Below are positions 16,951 through 24,179 of a DNA stretch of 34,293 nt, one piece after another. The position numbers and the translations under genes are program-made. The DNA comes from Thermoactinomyces daqus (GTDB lineage: Bacteria; Bacillota; Bacilli; Thermoactinomycetales; Thermoactinomycetaceae), in the NCBI RefSeq assembly GCF_000763315.1, contig NZ_JPST01000066.1:1-34293 (forward strand). The letters run 5' to 3'. Under the pieces are notes generated by a model. It was not told the origin of the DNA and did not search any database. It worked only from the letters and a program-made list of their open reading frames with translations. Positions within the stretch are counted from its first letter, which is position 1, and every line of letters begins with the position of its first letter.

Positions 16951-18111
16951 TTATTTTACACAGGACTTATGAATATAAGCAGTTTGCCCGCTCTTTAAGC
17001 GGATTTGAAAGAAATCGCCTGCAGACCCTGTCTTCGTAAGTATGGTGCCCTTGCTTACGCGTTGCAGAACCGATGCGGAAAGCGAGGGAGCAGAACGGAT
17101 ATTGGCAAGATAGGCCGTGACCGTCAGTTTGGATGCAGGTGGCTTTGCGGTTGAAACAACCTTTGCCACGGAATGATGGACGTAGGCCGTTTTTCCGCTG
17201 CTCAAGCGAATCCGATACCATTCCGTGCTGTCGGCAGTCAATGTAAATTTGCTTCCCTTGCCGGCCTGCGTGAAAATGGCTGAATTCAAGCTGGGACTTG
17301 TGCGGATATTGGCCCTGTTAACCGTGATGGCAATCTGGCCGTTCGCCGAATGGAACTGCGGAGCCGGAGTCGGTGCCGGTCCGGTCTTAACGCCCGAGAT
17401 TTTTACGTAGGGTTTGTAGACAAAACCGGTGCGCCCGTTTGGCAATTTCACCTGGTACCAGTCACCGGAGATCCCGGTCAACGACAGACGCGTTCCCTTT
17501 TTTAAGGTGGTCAGAACAAATGACCCTGTGGAAGGGCCGGTGCGCGCATTCACATTTTGTCCGGTAATGGTGGCCGTACCCGTGGCAGGCTTTAAGCCGA
17601 CGCGACTGTCACCCCGCCAATGGTTATCGCTTTTGCCGGAGTGAATCCAGACGGGGGTTCCCTCATAAATCGTGTTGTATAAGGCGATCACATCTTTGTT
17701 ATTCATGCGGATGCATCCATTGGAAACATGTTTTCCGATCGAATTGGGATTGTTTGTCCCGTGGATGCCATAAGTACGTCCGCGGTCGCCGTTAACGCTG
17801 ATTCCGTTCCAACGAACCCCGAGAGGGTTGTCGGCCCGTCCGCCGGGAATGTTTTTCCATCCCGGGTTTACGATTTTCACAACAATCGGAAAAGTTCCCT
17901 CCGGCGTCAGATTCTTGCTTCGCCCCGTGGCAACGGGATAGGACCGGATCACTTTTCCGTTTTGATAGAGATAGAGTTTATTGGTGGTTTTGTTCACTTC
18001 GATCTTGTAATCGGGAAAAGCGGCCGCGTGCGTGTTGGCAGGAAACAGGATCACAATCAGCGCGAGCGCGACAAGACAGGAAAGATAGCGAAGCCATTTA
18101 TTCTTTGGCAA
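16951..18111 (-). CDS. Secreted L,D-transpeptidase with three SH3 repeats
   Basis: A YkuD-type enzyme that forms or remodels 3-3 peptidoglycan cross-links outside the cell. The 386-residue protein starts with a signal peptide (basic PKNKWLR, then a hydrophobic stretch, cleavage near THAAA). The YkuD domain spans about residues 33-160 and carries the active-site signature HVSNGCIRM with catalytic C133 and the preceding IHGTNNP. Three bacterial SH3 domains follow at about 177-240, 262-320 and 330-386, each with the NVRAR/NIRTSPS-like pattern, probably binding the wall. Start: the TTG at 18111 is preferred, because GGGAGGGG lies 9-10 bases upstream; that same sequence would be codons 1-3 of a longer frame from ATG 18129. 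The gene stands alone, with its own promoter and terminator. Confidence 0.93.
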   Translation of the reverse strand: MPKNKWLRYLSCLVALALIVILFPANTHAAAFPDYKIEVNKTTNKLYLYQNGKVIRSYPVATGRSKNLTPEGTFPIVVKIVNPGWKNIPGGRADNPLGVRWNGISVNGDRGRTYGIHGTNNPNSIGKHVSNGCIRMNNKDVIALYNTIYEGTPVWIHSGKSDNHWRGDSRVGLKPATGTATITGQNVNARTGPSTGSFVLTTLKKGTRLSLTGISGDWYQVKLPNGRTGFVYKPYVKISGVKTGPAPTPAPQFHSANGQIAITVNRANIRTSPSLNSAIFTQAGKGSKFTLTADSTEWYRIRLSSGKTAYVHHSVAKVVSTAKPPASKLTVTAYLANIRSAPSLSASVLQRVSKGTILTKTGSAGDFFQIRLKSGQTAYIHKSCVK

Positions 18112-18141
18112 TGAGTCTTCCCCTCCCATTTATGTTTGGGA

Positions 18142-18171
18142 ATTATGCTCGCAACGGACAAAAAATGGCAA
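18142..18171 (-). promoter_or_regulatory. Probable L,D-transpeptidase promoter
   Basis: On the minus strand TTGCCA (18166-18171) and CATAAT (18142-18147) are spaced 18 bp, about 30 bases before the TTG start. Confidence 0.6.
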
Positions 18172-18296
18172 ATTTCTTCTGTCTATTTCGATCATAATCT
18201 ATTCATTATGCGATGTGAAGTATTGTTTTTTACGAGATTAGTAAATTATTAAAGATGCGGTCATCCAAATTTATGCACATCACGATGACGGAAGCC

Positions 18297-18325
18297 TTGC
18301 AGTATTCTGTTTCCTTTATTACAAT
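18297..18325 (+). promoter_or_regulatory. Probable promoter of the HAD hydrolase gene
   Basis: TTGCAG (18297-18302) and TACAAT (18320-18325) are spaced 17 bp, 34 bases before the TTG start. Confidence 0.65.
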
Positions 18326-18359
18326 AAAGCAAATTGCACATCGGTAGGAGGAACCGGCT

Positions 18360-19511
18360 TTGTACAAGATGATATTATTTGATGTCGATGGAGTTTTTTT
18401 AAGTGAAGAACGCTGCTTTGATGCTTCGGCCTTGTCGATTTGGGAACTGCTCTACGCTCCGCATTTTTTGGCGGCGGAAAAAGACAGGCATACGACGCAG
18501 CCCGGGGAAGAGCAGATTCGATTCATCCGGGAGACCGTGTTTGATCATGACCGCGTTTTGGACTGGATGAAGTCAAAGGGAATCAATTCCAATTGGGATA
18601 TGGTTTTTTTGGGATTTTCCGCACAGCTTTTGCAGCTTTTGAAAACTCTGGTACCCCGGCATAAAGAAAAGGTGGAACGGTTTTTGCTTGAACCGATTAC
18701 CGAAGAATCCCTTCGTTCCTTGGCCGGCTGGGGCAAAGCGGAAATCGCCTCGTTCCGGCCATCATTTGCGGCATTTCCCCAACTTTTCAAAGGGAAGCAA
18801 GCGATCAGCAAACATGAGTTGCTCACCTATTTCAATGAACTCGCTTCCGAGTGGTTTTCCATTCCGGTCACCCAGTTTTCCCGCAACAGCTCATTATGGG
18901 AACTGGGATATTCGGTTTATCAGGAATGGTATCTCGGAGCGGAGCTTTACAGGCAGACCGAAGGGAGAGACGCGAGGGAATCGGGCAAAAAAGGTTTTTT
19001 ATATCAGGAGATTCCGCTGGCACAGCCGGAGAAGATCCGCAAGCTGTTGACCGGTTTGCGTGAGCAAGGGATTACGATCGGCATCGGGACGGGACGGTCC
19101 TTCCTGGAAACAAAGGTTCCGTTTGAACAGTTGGATCTCTTCCCGCTGTTTGCGGAAAATCATATTGCGACGGCCACGGATGTCATTGCTGCGGAAGAGG
19201 CTTATCCGGAGTTTGCCCCGCTGGGAAAGCCGGAGCCGTATACCTATGTGAAAGCGTATCTGGGCAGAGAAGCTGAAATTTCTGCATGCCTGCGGGAAGC
19301 TTTACCGCTTGCCGATGGAAAACAAATTTTGATCGTCGGAGATTCGGTTGCGGATTTCCTGGCCGCCCGCAAGATGGGGTGCGATTTTGCCGCCACCTTG
19401 ACCGGGTTGACGGGGCAGGCGGCACGGGCGAAATTTGAAGAGTTGGGTGCTGATTTTATCCTGGAAGATGTGACTTGCCTGGAGAAGATTTTTGCGAACG
19501 GGTCCGTTTAG
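18360..19511 (+). CDS. HAD-superfamily hydrolase with a large cap domain
   Basis: A 383-residue cytoplasmic phosphatase-like protein. Motif I is MILFDVDGVF near residues 4-13 (nucleophile D8 and general acid D10), motif II is probably IGTGRS near 241-246, motif III the Lys in LGKPEPYTY, and motif IV GDSVADFLAARKMG near 329-342. The insertion of over 200 residues between motifs I and II is an unusually large helical cap, so the substrate cannot be guessed. The start is TTG at 18360 with AGGAGG 8 bases upstream; the third codon after it is an ATG that lacks proper spacing. It is a single gene. A hairpin at 19574-19601 behind it may end its transcript. Confidence 0.85.
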   Translation: MYKMILFDVDGVFLSEERCFDASALSIWELLYAPHFLAAEKDRHTTQPGEEQIRFIRETVFDHDRVLDWMKSKGINSNWDMVFLGFSAQLLQLLKTLVPRHKEKVERFLLEPITEESLRSLAGWGKAEIASFRPSFAAFPQLFKGKQAISKHELLTYFNELASEWFSIPVTQFSRNSSLWELGYSVYQEWYLGAELYRQTEGRDARESGKKGFLYQEIPLAQPEKIRKLLTGLREQGITIGIGTGRSFLETKVPFEQLDLFPLFAENHIATATDVIAAEEAYPEFAPLGKPEPYTYVKAYLGREAEISACLREALPLADGKQILIVGDSVADFLAARKMGCDFAATLTGLTGQAARAKFEELGADFILEDVTCLEKIFANGSV

Positions 19512-19512
19512 G

Positions 19513-19542
19513 TTGACTATAAGAATCGATTTTTAGCATAAT
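19513..19542 (+). promoter_or_regulatory. Probable sodA promoter
   Basis: TTGACT (19513-19518) and CATAAT (19537-19542) are spaced 18 bp. The resulting leader of about 75 bases contains the hairpin at 19574-19591. Confidence 0.65.
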
Positions 19543-19573
19543 AATAAAGAGGTGTAACAATTTGATTTAACTC

Positions 19574-19601
19574 CCTTGGCCTTTGCCAAGGATCTATTTT
19601 T
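19574..19601 (+). terminator. Hairpin in the sodA leader: terminator-like
   Basis: A perfect 7-bp stem (CCTTGGC/GCCAAGG) with CTTT loop is followed by ATCTATTTTT. It could end the HAD transcript or, because it lies downstream of the sodA promoter, act as an attenuator or 5' stabiliser of sodA mRNA. Confidence 0.55.
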
Positions 19602-19625
19602 AATGATTACATAGGAGGGTTTGAT

Positions 19626-20240
19626 ATGGCTAAATATGAATTGCCGGCTTTACCCTATGCTTTTAACGCTCTGGAACCGCATATTGATGCGCAAACCATG
19701 GAAATTCACCATGATCGCCATCATGCAACCTATGTCAACAATCTGAATGCTGCGATTGAAGGGCAAAACGTAGGGGAAAAAACGGTGGAAGAGCTCATCT
19801 CCAACCTGAATGCCTTGCCGGAAAGCATTCGCACCGCTGTCCGCAACAATGGTGGCGGTCATGCCAACCACAGCCTTTTCTGGCAAATTCTCAGCCCGAA
19901 CGGCGGCGGACAACCGACCGGCGAAGTAGCCAAAGCCATTGACGAAACCTTCGGCAGCTTTGACGCATTCAAAGAAAAATTTGCCGATGCTGCGGCCAAA
20001 CGTTTTGGAAGCGGCTGGGCTTGGCTCGTTGTCAAAGACGGCAAACTGGAAATCCTCAGCACCCCGAACCAGGACAATCCGCTGATGGACGGCAGCGGAA
20101 CCCCGATCCTCGGGCTCGATGTTTGGGAGCATGCTTATTACCTCAAATATCAAAACAAACGTCCGGAATACATTAAAGCATTCTGGAACGTGGTCAACTG
20201 GGAAGAAGTAAACAAACGCTTCCTCGCTGCACGCGGCTAA
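19626..20240 (+). CDS. sodA: Superoxide dismutase (Mn/Fe type)
   Basis: The enzyme dismutates superoxide in the cytoplasm. The 204-residue protein has all four metal ligands: H28, H82 (in [10 protein letters not shown]), D165 and H169 (in [12 protein letters not shown]). The signatures match bacterial Mn-type enzymes such as B. subtilis SodA, but Mn and Fe forms cannot be separated safely by eye. TAGGAGGG lies 6-7 bases before the ATG. The gene has its own promoter and terminator. Confidence 0.97.
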   Translation: MAKYELPALPYAFNALEPHIDAQTMEIHHDRHHATYVNNLNAAIEGQNVGEKTVEELISNLNALPESIRTAVRNNGGGHANHSLFWQILSPNGGGQPTGEVAKAIDETFGSFDAFKEKFADAAAKRFGSGWAWLVVKDGKLEILSTPNQDNPLMDGSGTPILGLDVWEHAYYLKYQNKRPEYIKAFWNVVNWEEVNKRFLAARG

Positions 20241-20257
20241 TATATCAGGTACAAAAA

Positions 20258-20289
20258 AACCTTCAGCCTTTCCCGGCTGGAGGTTTTTT
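20258..20289 (+). terminator. Terminator of sodA
   Basis: An 11-bp stem (AACCTTCAGCC/GGCTGGAGGTT, one G.T pair) with loop TTTCCC and a T6 run. Confidence 0.93.
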
Positions 20290-20362
20290 GCATCTTTCGG
20301 GTGCCGGGGGCGAATCGAACAGAGTACGCGTTTGTCCGGATTAACTGGCAGGAACTTACTAT

Positions 20363-20391
20363 TGAGGTGCACAGAGGATTGCTATAGAATG
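20363..20391 (+). promoter_or_regulatory. Possible promoter of the cortex-hydrolase locus
   Basis: TATTGA, 17 bases, then TATAGA preceded by an extended TGC. A sporulation-type promoter would be expected for a cortex hydrolase, but I could not identify one. Confidence 0.35.
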
Positions 20392-20428
20392 ACTGATGTA
20401 AAATTAAAATACTTGTATTTAATTTCAC

Positions 20429-20473
20429 CCCTTTCAGGCGCAGGTTCATTCATAAAACGGCGGTGTGAAAGGG
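20429..20473. repeat. Inverted repeat ahead of the cortex-hydrolase locus
   Basis: CCCTTTCA (20429-20436) is repeated inverted as TGAAAGGG (20466-20473), with 29 bases between. There is no T run. It may be a regulator site or chance. Confidence 0.4.
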
Positions 20474-20498
20474 AATAAACAATAGGGGAGGTAATTGA

Positions 20499-20717
20499 GT
20501 GAATATTGCGAAAATAACCTTCCCGCTTGTCGTTTCATTCTTGCTGACGCTGGGGATATTGCCCTTTCAACAGCGTCAGGCTGAAGCGGAGAAGAAGATC
20601 ACACTGGTCAAGATGAAACAAGAGAGTGTTGCCATGAAAATGAAACAGCAATTACAAGCGGGTTTTAACTATAAAGACTGGACAAATAAGACCACGTTTG
20701 CGGACGCAGCGGTTTAA
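20499..20717 (+). CDS. 72-residue signal-peptide protein, in frame with the following hydrolase
   Basis: The GTG start has GGGGAGG 7 bases upstream. Residues 1-30 (MNIAKITFPLVVSFLLTLGI, then LPFQQRQAEA) form a clear secretion signal with a likely AEA cleavage site, followed by about 40 polar residues rich in Lys, Met and Gln. The frame ends at TAA 20715-20717 and continues in the same frame as the hydrolase at 20721. Since that hydrolase lacks both a ribosome binding site and a signal peptide, this piece is probably the 5' part of one gene interrupted by a stop codon. Alternatively it is a real small secreted protein. Confidence 0.6.
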   Translation: MNIAKITFPLVVSFLLTLGILPFQQRQAEAEKKITLVKMKQESVAMKMKQQLQAGFNYKDWTNKTTFADAAV

Positions 20718-20720
20718 TAC

Positions 20721-21191
20721 GTGACGAGGAAATATCATTTACTACAAGTCAGCAAGAGCGACAGGGATATGCGCAGGGAAACCGAAGTGAAACATCATCC
20801 GGAACGGCATCGCCCCAAGATGCGTGTTTCGCCGGAGGAATTAGCCCTCCTGGCCCACACCGTTTACGGGGAAGCGCGCGGAGAATCGTTTAAGGGACAA
20901 GTGGCTGTGGCCGCCGTCATTCTCAACCGCGTCCAAAGCGATGAATTTCCTCATTCCATTCGCGGGGTGATCTACCAGCCCAACGCTTTTACTGCGGTCG
21001 ATGACGGGCAGATTCATTTAAAACCGGATCAGGAAGCGTATCGGGCGGTAAAAGAAGCGCTGGCAGGGGCGGATCCGACGCATGGAGCCCTTTATTATTA
21101 CAACCCTGAAATTGCCACCTCCACCTGGATGGAGAAAAAGGCGAAGCACCGAAAAGCGATTCACATCGGCAATCATCTGTTTCTGAAATAA
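20721..21191 (+). CDS. Cell wall hydrolase, SleB/YkvT-type (spore cortex-lytic) domain
   Basis: The domain spans residues about 38-156 of this 156-residue frame and starts SPEELALLAHTVYGEARGES, with the presumed catalytic Glu in YGEARGE. VAAVILNRVQ, VIYQPNAFTAVDDGQ and ALYYYNPE complete the Hydrolase_2 family pattern. In Bacillus, SleB is exported to the forespore and degrades cortex muramic-lactam peptidoglycan during germination, whereas CwlJ lacks a signal peptide. The C-terminal end (IHIGNHLFLK) is SleB/YkvT-like. The GTG at 20721 has no ribosome binding site; the ATG at 20769 has only a weak one. In frame and just upstream lies a signal peptide (20499-20717), separated only by TAA and one codon. 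An SASP gene follows, which supports a spore role. Confidence 0.85.
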   Translation: MTRKYHLLQVSKSDRDMRRETEVKHHPERHRPKMRVSPEELALLAHTVYGEARGESFKGQVAVAAVILNRVQSDEFPHSIRGVIYQPNAFTAVDDGQIHLKPDQEAYRAVKEALAGADPTHGALYYYNPEIATSTWMEKKAKHRKAIHIGNHLFLK

Positions 21192-21304
21192 CCATCTCCT
21201 TTTTCTTTTGCTCGGTGTTTAAAATAGTGTAGAATATAAAAATACGGCTTCCCCTCATAATCACGGTCCATAACTCGCACACTACCTTCAAGGAGGTGGT
21301 TTGC

Positions 21305-21586
21305 ATGCCGAGGCGGGGGAGAAATCGCCTGTTGGTTCCGGGTGCTGAAGAAGGGGTAAACCGCTTTAAAAAAGAAGTGGTAAACCAGGTGCTCGGGACG
21401 AATATAACCAATCCGGAAGACGTAAAAATGGAAGTGGCCAAACAGTTTGATATCCCCCTCCGGAAAAGAGGAGGAAATGGAGACATCCGGGCAGAAGATG
21501 CAGGGAAAATCGGCGGGTTCATCGGCGGAAACATGGTAAAAGAAATGGTCCGCTTGGCGCAACGGTCGATGGCTCGGAAAGATTGA
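21305..21586 (+). CDS. Alpha/beta-type small acid-soluble spore protein (SASP), divergent
   Basis: SASPs coat forespore DNA, protect it from UV and heat, and are degraded at germination by the protease GPR. This 93-residue protein has the family start (NRLLVPGAEEGVNRFK), a GPR-like cleavage segment (VKMEVAKQFDI, cut expected after E43) and the C-terminal DNA-binding part GKIGGFIGGNMVKEMVRLAQ, corresponding to the usual GSVGGEITKRLV region. It is longer than the standard 60-75 residues because about 17 residues lie between the N-terminal helix and the GPR segment. AGGAGGTGG precedes the ATG by 6 bases. Expression by sigma-G would be expected; a CATAAT near 21256 is a possible -10, but I see no well-spaced -35. 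Confidence 0.85.
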   Translation: MPRRGRNRLLVPGAEEGVNRFKKEVVNQVLGTNITNPEDVKMEVAKQFDIPLRKRGGNGDIRAEDAGKIGGFIGGNMVKEMVRLAQRSMARKD

Positions 21587-21663
21587 AAGATGGTTAATAT
21601 TGCTCATAAAAAATGTGGATTTTATCCATTGACGGGACGGGAAAAGTATAATGGGGATGAACG

Positions 21664-22809
21664 GTGCAAAGGGGGGGAATCGCTATCGAACGCATATTGC
21701 TGCTTTCAATGGGATTTGGGACAGGCCATAATGCTGCTGCGAAAGCATTAGAATGCCAATTTGCAAAACAACGGCCGCATCTTTCGGTTGAAGTGGTCGA
21801 CCTTTTAAAATTGATTCCTGGATCCTTCCATCCCCTGTTGCAATCCGGTTATCAGGGTATGTTGAATAAATTTCCAACCCTGTATCATTACCTTTATGAT
21901 TGGACTCATCACAATAAAATTATTCGCTATGTCTCGAGCGAGATGATCGAAAAAATGGGTTGGACGATCCGGAAAAAACTGAGCCAGCTCTTTCCGGATG
22001 AACCGGCGCGCATTGTGACGACCCATCCCTTCGGCACACTGCTCTGTCCGGCTGACTGGGAAAACGTTCTTACTGTCGGCGTGGTTACCGATTATGAGTT
22101 GCACCCGATTTGGCTCGCCAGGGTTCCGGATGTTTTGTGTGTACCGAAACAGTTGCTCAGGCGCGGGGATCTGGAACGCATTCAATGGAAAACGGGATTG
22201 AAATTGCTGGAAACGGGCATCCCGATCAATCCCGCGTTTTATGAAGAAGTTTCCGCTTTGGAGGCCCGCTTGCAGTTGGGGCTTGATCCAAACCGGCCCG
22301 TGGTGCTCATCATGGGCGGCGGTACAGGCCTGGGTCCGCTGGAACAAATTGTCGAAGAGCTGAAGGGATTCACCTGGATTCAGTTTGTCGTTTTAACCGG
22401 AAAAAACCACAATCTCTACCAACGTCTCAAGAAAAAACACGATTGTCCCCATATTCTCATTGAAGCGTTCCGGCGCGATGTGGCCTTGTTCATGTCGGCT
22501 GCTGATCTGCTTGTGACAAAACCGGGTGGCCTGACGATCAGTGAAGCGATTGCCAAGCGATTACCGATGTTTCTTTTTGAGGCTTTTCCCGGCCAGGAAG
22601 AAGCAAACCAGCAGTATTTATTGCATCATCGGGTGGCGATGATTACACGTCCCTCCACCATTCGCATTCAGATTGAAAAATTTTTTTCGCCCGGCTTTAA
22701 TCGCCAGCGGATTCGTGAGAGATTTACGCCGCTTCTCTCACCGGGAGCAAGCCGGCGGATCGTGCGCGAAACACTGACGGCGAAAGAGCCTGTTGTACAG
22801 ACTTTATGA
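21664..22809 (+). CDS. UgtP-like processive glycosyltransferase (MGDG-synthase family)
   Basis: A GT28-family enzyme that probably transfers glucose from UDP-glucose to diacylglycerol at the membrane, giving glycolipids and the lipoteichoic acid anchor. The N-terminal MGDG-synthase domain begins ILLLSMGFGTGHNAAAKALE; the C-terminal nucleotide-sugar domain has LIMGGGTGLGPLEQ and VTKPGGLTISEA followed by FPGQEEANQ. The length (about 375-381 residues) matches B. subtilis UgtP. The start is uncertain: the frame opens at GTG 21664, but the strong GGGGGGG site (21671-21677) points to a start near 21685, where the codon is ATC, or TTG 21697. Related genes also include spore-related and YkoN-type glycosyltransferases, so lipid specificity is inferred. 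The terminator overlaps the stop codon. Confidence 0.85.
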   Translation: MQRGGIAIERILLLSMGFGTGHNAAAKALECQFAKQRPHLSVEVVDLLKLIPGSFHPLLQSGYQGMLNKFPTLYHYLYDWTHHNKIIRYVSSEMIEKMGWTIRKKLSQLFPDEPARIVTTHPFGTLLCPADWENVLTVGVVTDYELHPIWLARVPDVLCVPKQLLRRGDLERIQWKTGLKLLETGIPINPAFYEEVSALEARLQLGLDPNRPVVLIMGGGTGLGPLEQIVEELKGFTWIQFVVLTGKNHNLYQRLKKKHDCPHILIEAFRRDVALFMSAADLLVTKPGGLTISEAIAKRLPMFLFEAFPGQEEANQQYLLHHRVAMITRPSTIRIQIEKFFSPGFNRQRIRERFTPLLSPGASRRIVRETLTAKEPVVQTL

Positions 22810-22845
22810 AGATCGTGCGAGCCGATCTTGATAAAGTCTGTTTTT
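22798..22845 (+). terminator. Terminator overlapping the glycosyltransferase stop codon
   Basis: Two stacked stems, CAGACTTTAT/ATAAAGTCTG and AGATCG/CGATCT, with a 7-nt loop and a T5 run. The left arm contains the last codons and part of the stop. Confidence 0.92.
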
Positions 22846-22906
22846 CTTCAGGCACTTGCAAAAGATATTTTGGCGCGAATATGCTTAAGCTAAGGGGGGA
22901 TACGCT

Positions 22907-23914
22907 TTGAAACTGGTTACATACAAAGTGAAAGAGGACGACCTGAACATTCATACCCGCGATGATGCCGGGGCGAGGTTCGGTTGGATTATCGGCCGGC
23001 ATGTGGTTGATGTCGGATTTGCGCAAAAGTGGCTGGAAGTAGAAAAAGGTGTTTCCCTTCCGTACGAATTGGCCACCGATCTGCTATCTTGTTTAAAACG
23101 AGGGGAGGGGGAACTGGTTTTACTGAAGGAACTGGATCGGCTGATTCGTTTGCAGCCGCTTGAGCGATTGTTTGTCGAGGGGGAACCTGTCACCATTCCC
23201 CTGCAAGAGGTAAAATTGTTTTCCCCGCTTCCGGTTCCACCCAGCGTCCGTGATTTTTACGCCTTTGAACAGCATGTGAAAACCTGCCGGGCCCGACGCG
23301 GCCTTGATATGGTTCCGGAATGGTACCAGATTCCTGTCTTTTATTTTTCCAATCACCATGCGGTTGTCGGCCACCAAGATGTAGTGAAGAAGCCGTCGTA
23401 TACCCATTGCCTCGATTTTGAATTGGAAATTGCCTGTATTATCGGGAAAAAAGGAAAAAATATTGCCCGTGACAAGGCACTGGAGTATATCGCCGGCTTT
23501 ACGATCATGAATGACTGGAGCGCCAGGGATGCGCAGCGGCAGGAAATGGCGGTAGGTCTGGGCCCGGCCAAGGGAAAAGATTTTGCCACATCGCTCGGTC
23601 CGTATCTGGTCACCCTGGATGAACTGGAGGACCGCAGGCAGGGCGAGCGCTGGGATTTACAGATGACCGCGCGCATCAACGGCCGCGAAGTCTCCAGGGG
23701 CAATGTCAAGGATCTCTATTGGACATTTGCGCAAATGATTGAACGGGCCTCGTCCGAATGTGTATTGGCCCCCGGTGATGTGATTGGCTCCGGCACGGTG
23801 GGCACCGGCTGTATCTTGGAATTGGGGGAAGAAGTGCATCGCTGGCTGGAACCCGGTGATCAGGTTGAACTGGAGATCGAGAGGCTCGGCGTTTTGAAAA
23901 ACGAAATTATTTGA
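22907..23914 (+). CDS. Fumarylacetoacetate hydrolase (FAH) family protein
   Basis: A 335-residue protein of the FAH/isomerase-decarboxylase superfamily, which cleaves or rearranges beta-diketo or oxo acids using Mg2+ or Ca2+. The N-terminal part (1-110) is the accessory domain of longer bacterial FAHs. The catalytic domain shows VPPSVRDFYAFEQHV (catalytic His region), CLDFELEIACIIGKKGKNI (acidic metal ligands), NDWSARDAQRQEMAVGLGPAKGKDF, and the final GSGTVGTGCILELG. The start is TTG at 22907 behind GGGGGGA. Related proteins are often annotated as fumarylacetoacetase or 2-keto-4-pentenoate hydratase; without aromatic-degradation genes next to it the substrate is open. It is a single gene: the next promoter follows within 10 bases of the stop. 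Confidence 0.9.
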   Translation: MKLVTYKVKEDDLNIHTRDDAGARFGWIIGRHVVDVGFAQKWLEVEKGVSLPYELATDLLSCLKRGEGELVLLKELDRLIRLQPLERLFVEGEPVTIPLQEVKLFSPLPVPPSVRDFYAFEQHVKTCRARRGLDMVPEWYQIPVFYFSNHHAVVGHQDVVKKPSYTHCLDFELEIACIIGKKGKNIARDKALEYIAGFTIMNDWSARDAQRQEMAVGLGPAKGKDFATSLGPYLVTLDELEDRRQGERWDLQMTARINGREVSRGNVKDLYWTFAQMIERASSECVLAPGDVIGSGTVGTGCILELGEEVHRWLEPGDQVELEIERLGVLKNEII

Positions 23915-23923
23915 CATTGGATC

Positions 23924-23952
23924 TTGACAATCAGGGTTATCCATTCCATAAT
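23924..23952 (+). promoter_or_regulatory. Promoter of the hom S-box transcript
   Basis: A perfect -35 TTGACA (23924-23929), a 17-bp spacer and CATAAT (23947-23952), about 32 bases before the riboswitch P1 helix. Confidence 0.85.
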
Positions 23953-23990
23953 AATTTCAACTATGTCACGATAAAGAGAATATCCTTCAT

Positions 23991-24103
23991 TTCTTATCAA
24001 GAGTGGTTGAGGGACTGGCCCGATGAAGCCCGGCAACCGTTTTGCCCGTATGGGCAAACAAGGTGCTAATTCCTGCAGTGCATCTGGCACTGAGAGATAA
24101 GAA
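23991..24103 (+). ncRNA. SAM-I (S-box) riboswitch
   Basis: The conserved S-box elements occur in order: the P1 left arm TTCTTATC, AAGAGTGGTTGAGGGACTGG, CCCGATGAAGCCCGGCAACC (P2/kink-turn/P3 region), AAGGTGCTAATTCC, TGAGAGATAAG, and the P1 right arm GATAAGAA (24096-24103). It binds S-adenosylmethionine and then favours termination at the hairpin just downstream. It controls the homoserine dehydrogenase gene, linking flux into the methionine/threonine branch to SAM level. Confidence 0.97.
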
Positions 24104-24126
24104 GGCAAAGGTTTTTCTTGGAACAG

Positions 24127-24155
24127 AACCCTCTTCTTATCTGAAGGGGGTTTTT
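24127..24155 (+). terminator. S-box-controlled terminator with antiterminator overlap
   Basis: AACCCTCTTC/GAAGGGGGTT form a 10-bp stem (one T.G pair) followed by T5. The inner part CTTCTTATCT (24133-24142) is perfectly complementary to AGATAAGAAG (24095-24104), the 3' arm of riboswitch P1. So P1 and terminator (SAM bound) versus antiterminator (no SAM) is visible directly. Confidence 0.93.
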
Positions 24156-24179
24156 ATTTTGGATCAGGAGGGGAAGAGC

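Noticed and set aside
19650-20372. 240-codon frame antisense to sodA
   Set aside because: It overlaps a complete superoxide dismutase and its terminator.
21629-21650. TTGACG ... TATAAT as promoter of the glycosyltransferase gene
   Set aside because: The spacer is only 12 bases, too short for sigma-A; no other -35 with proper spacing was found.
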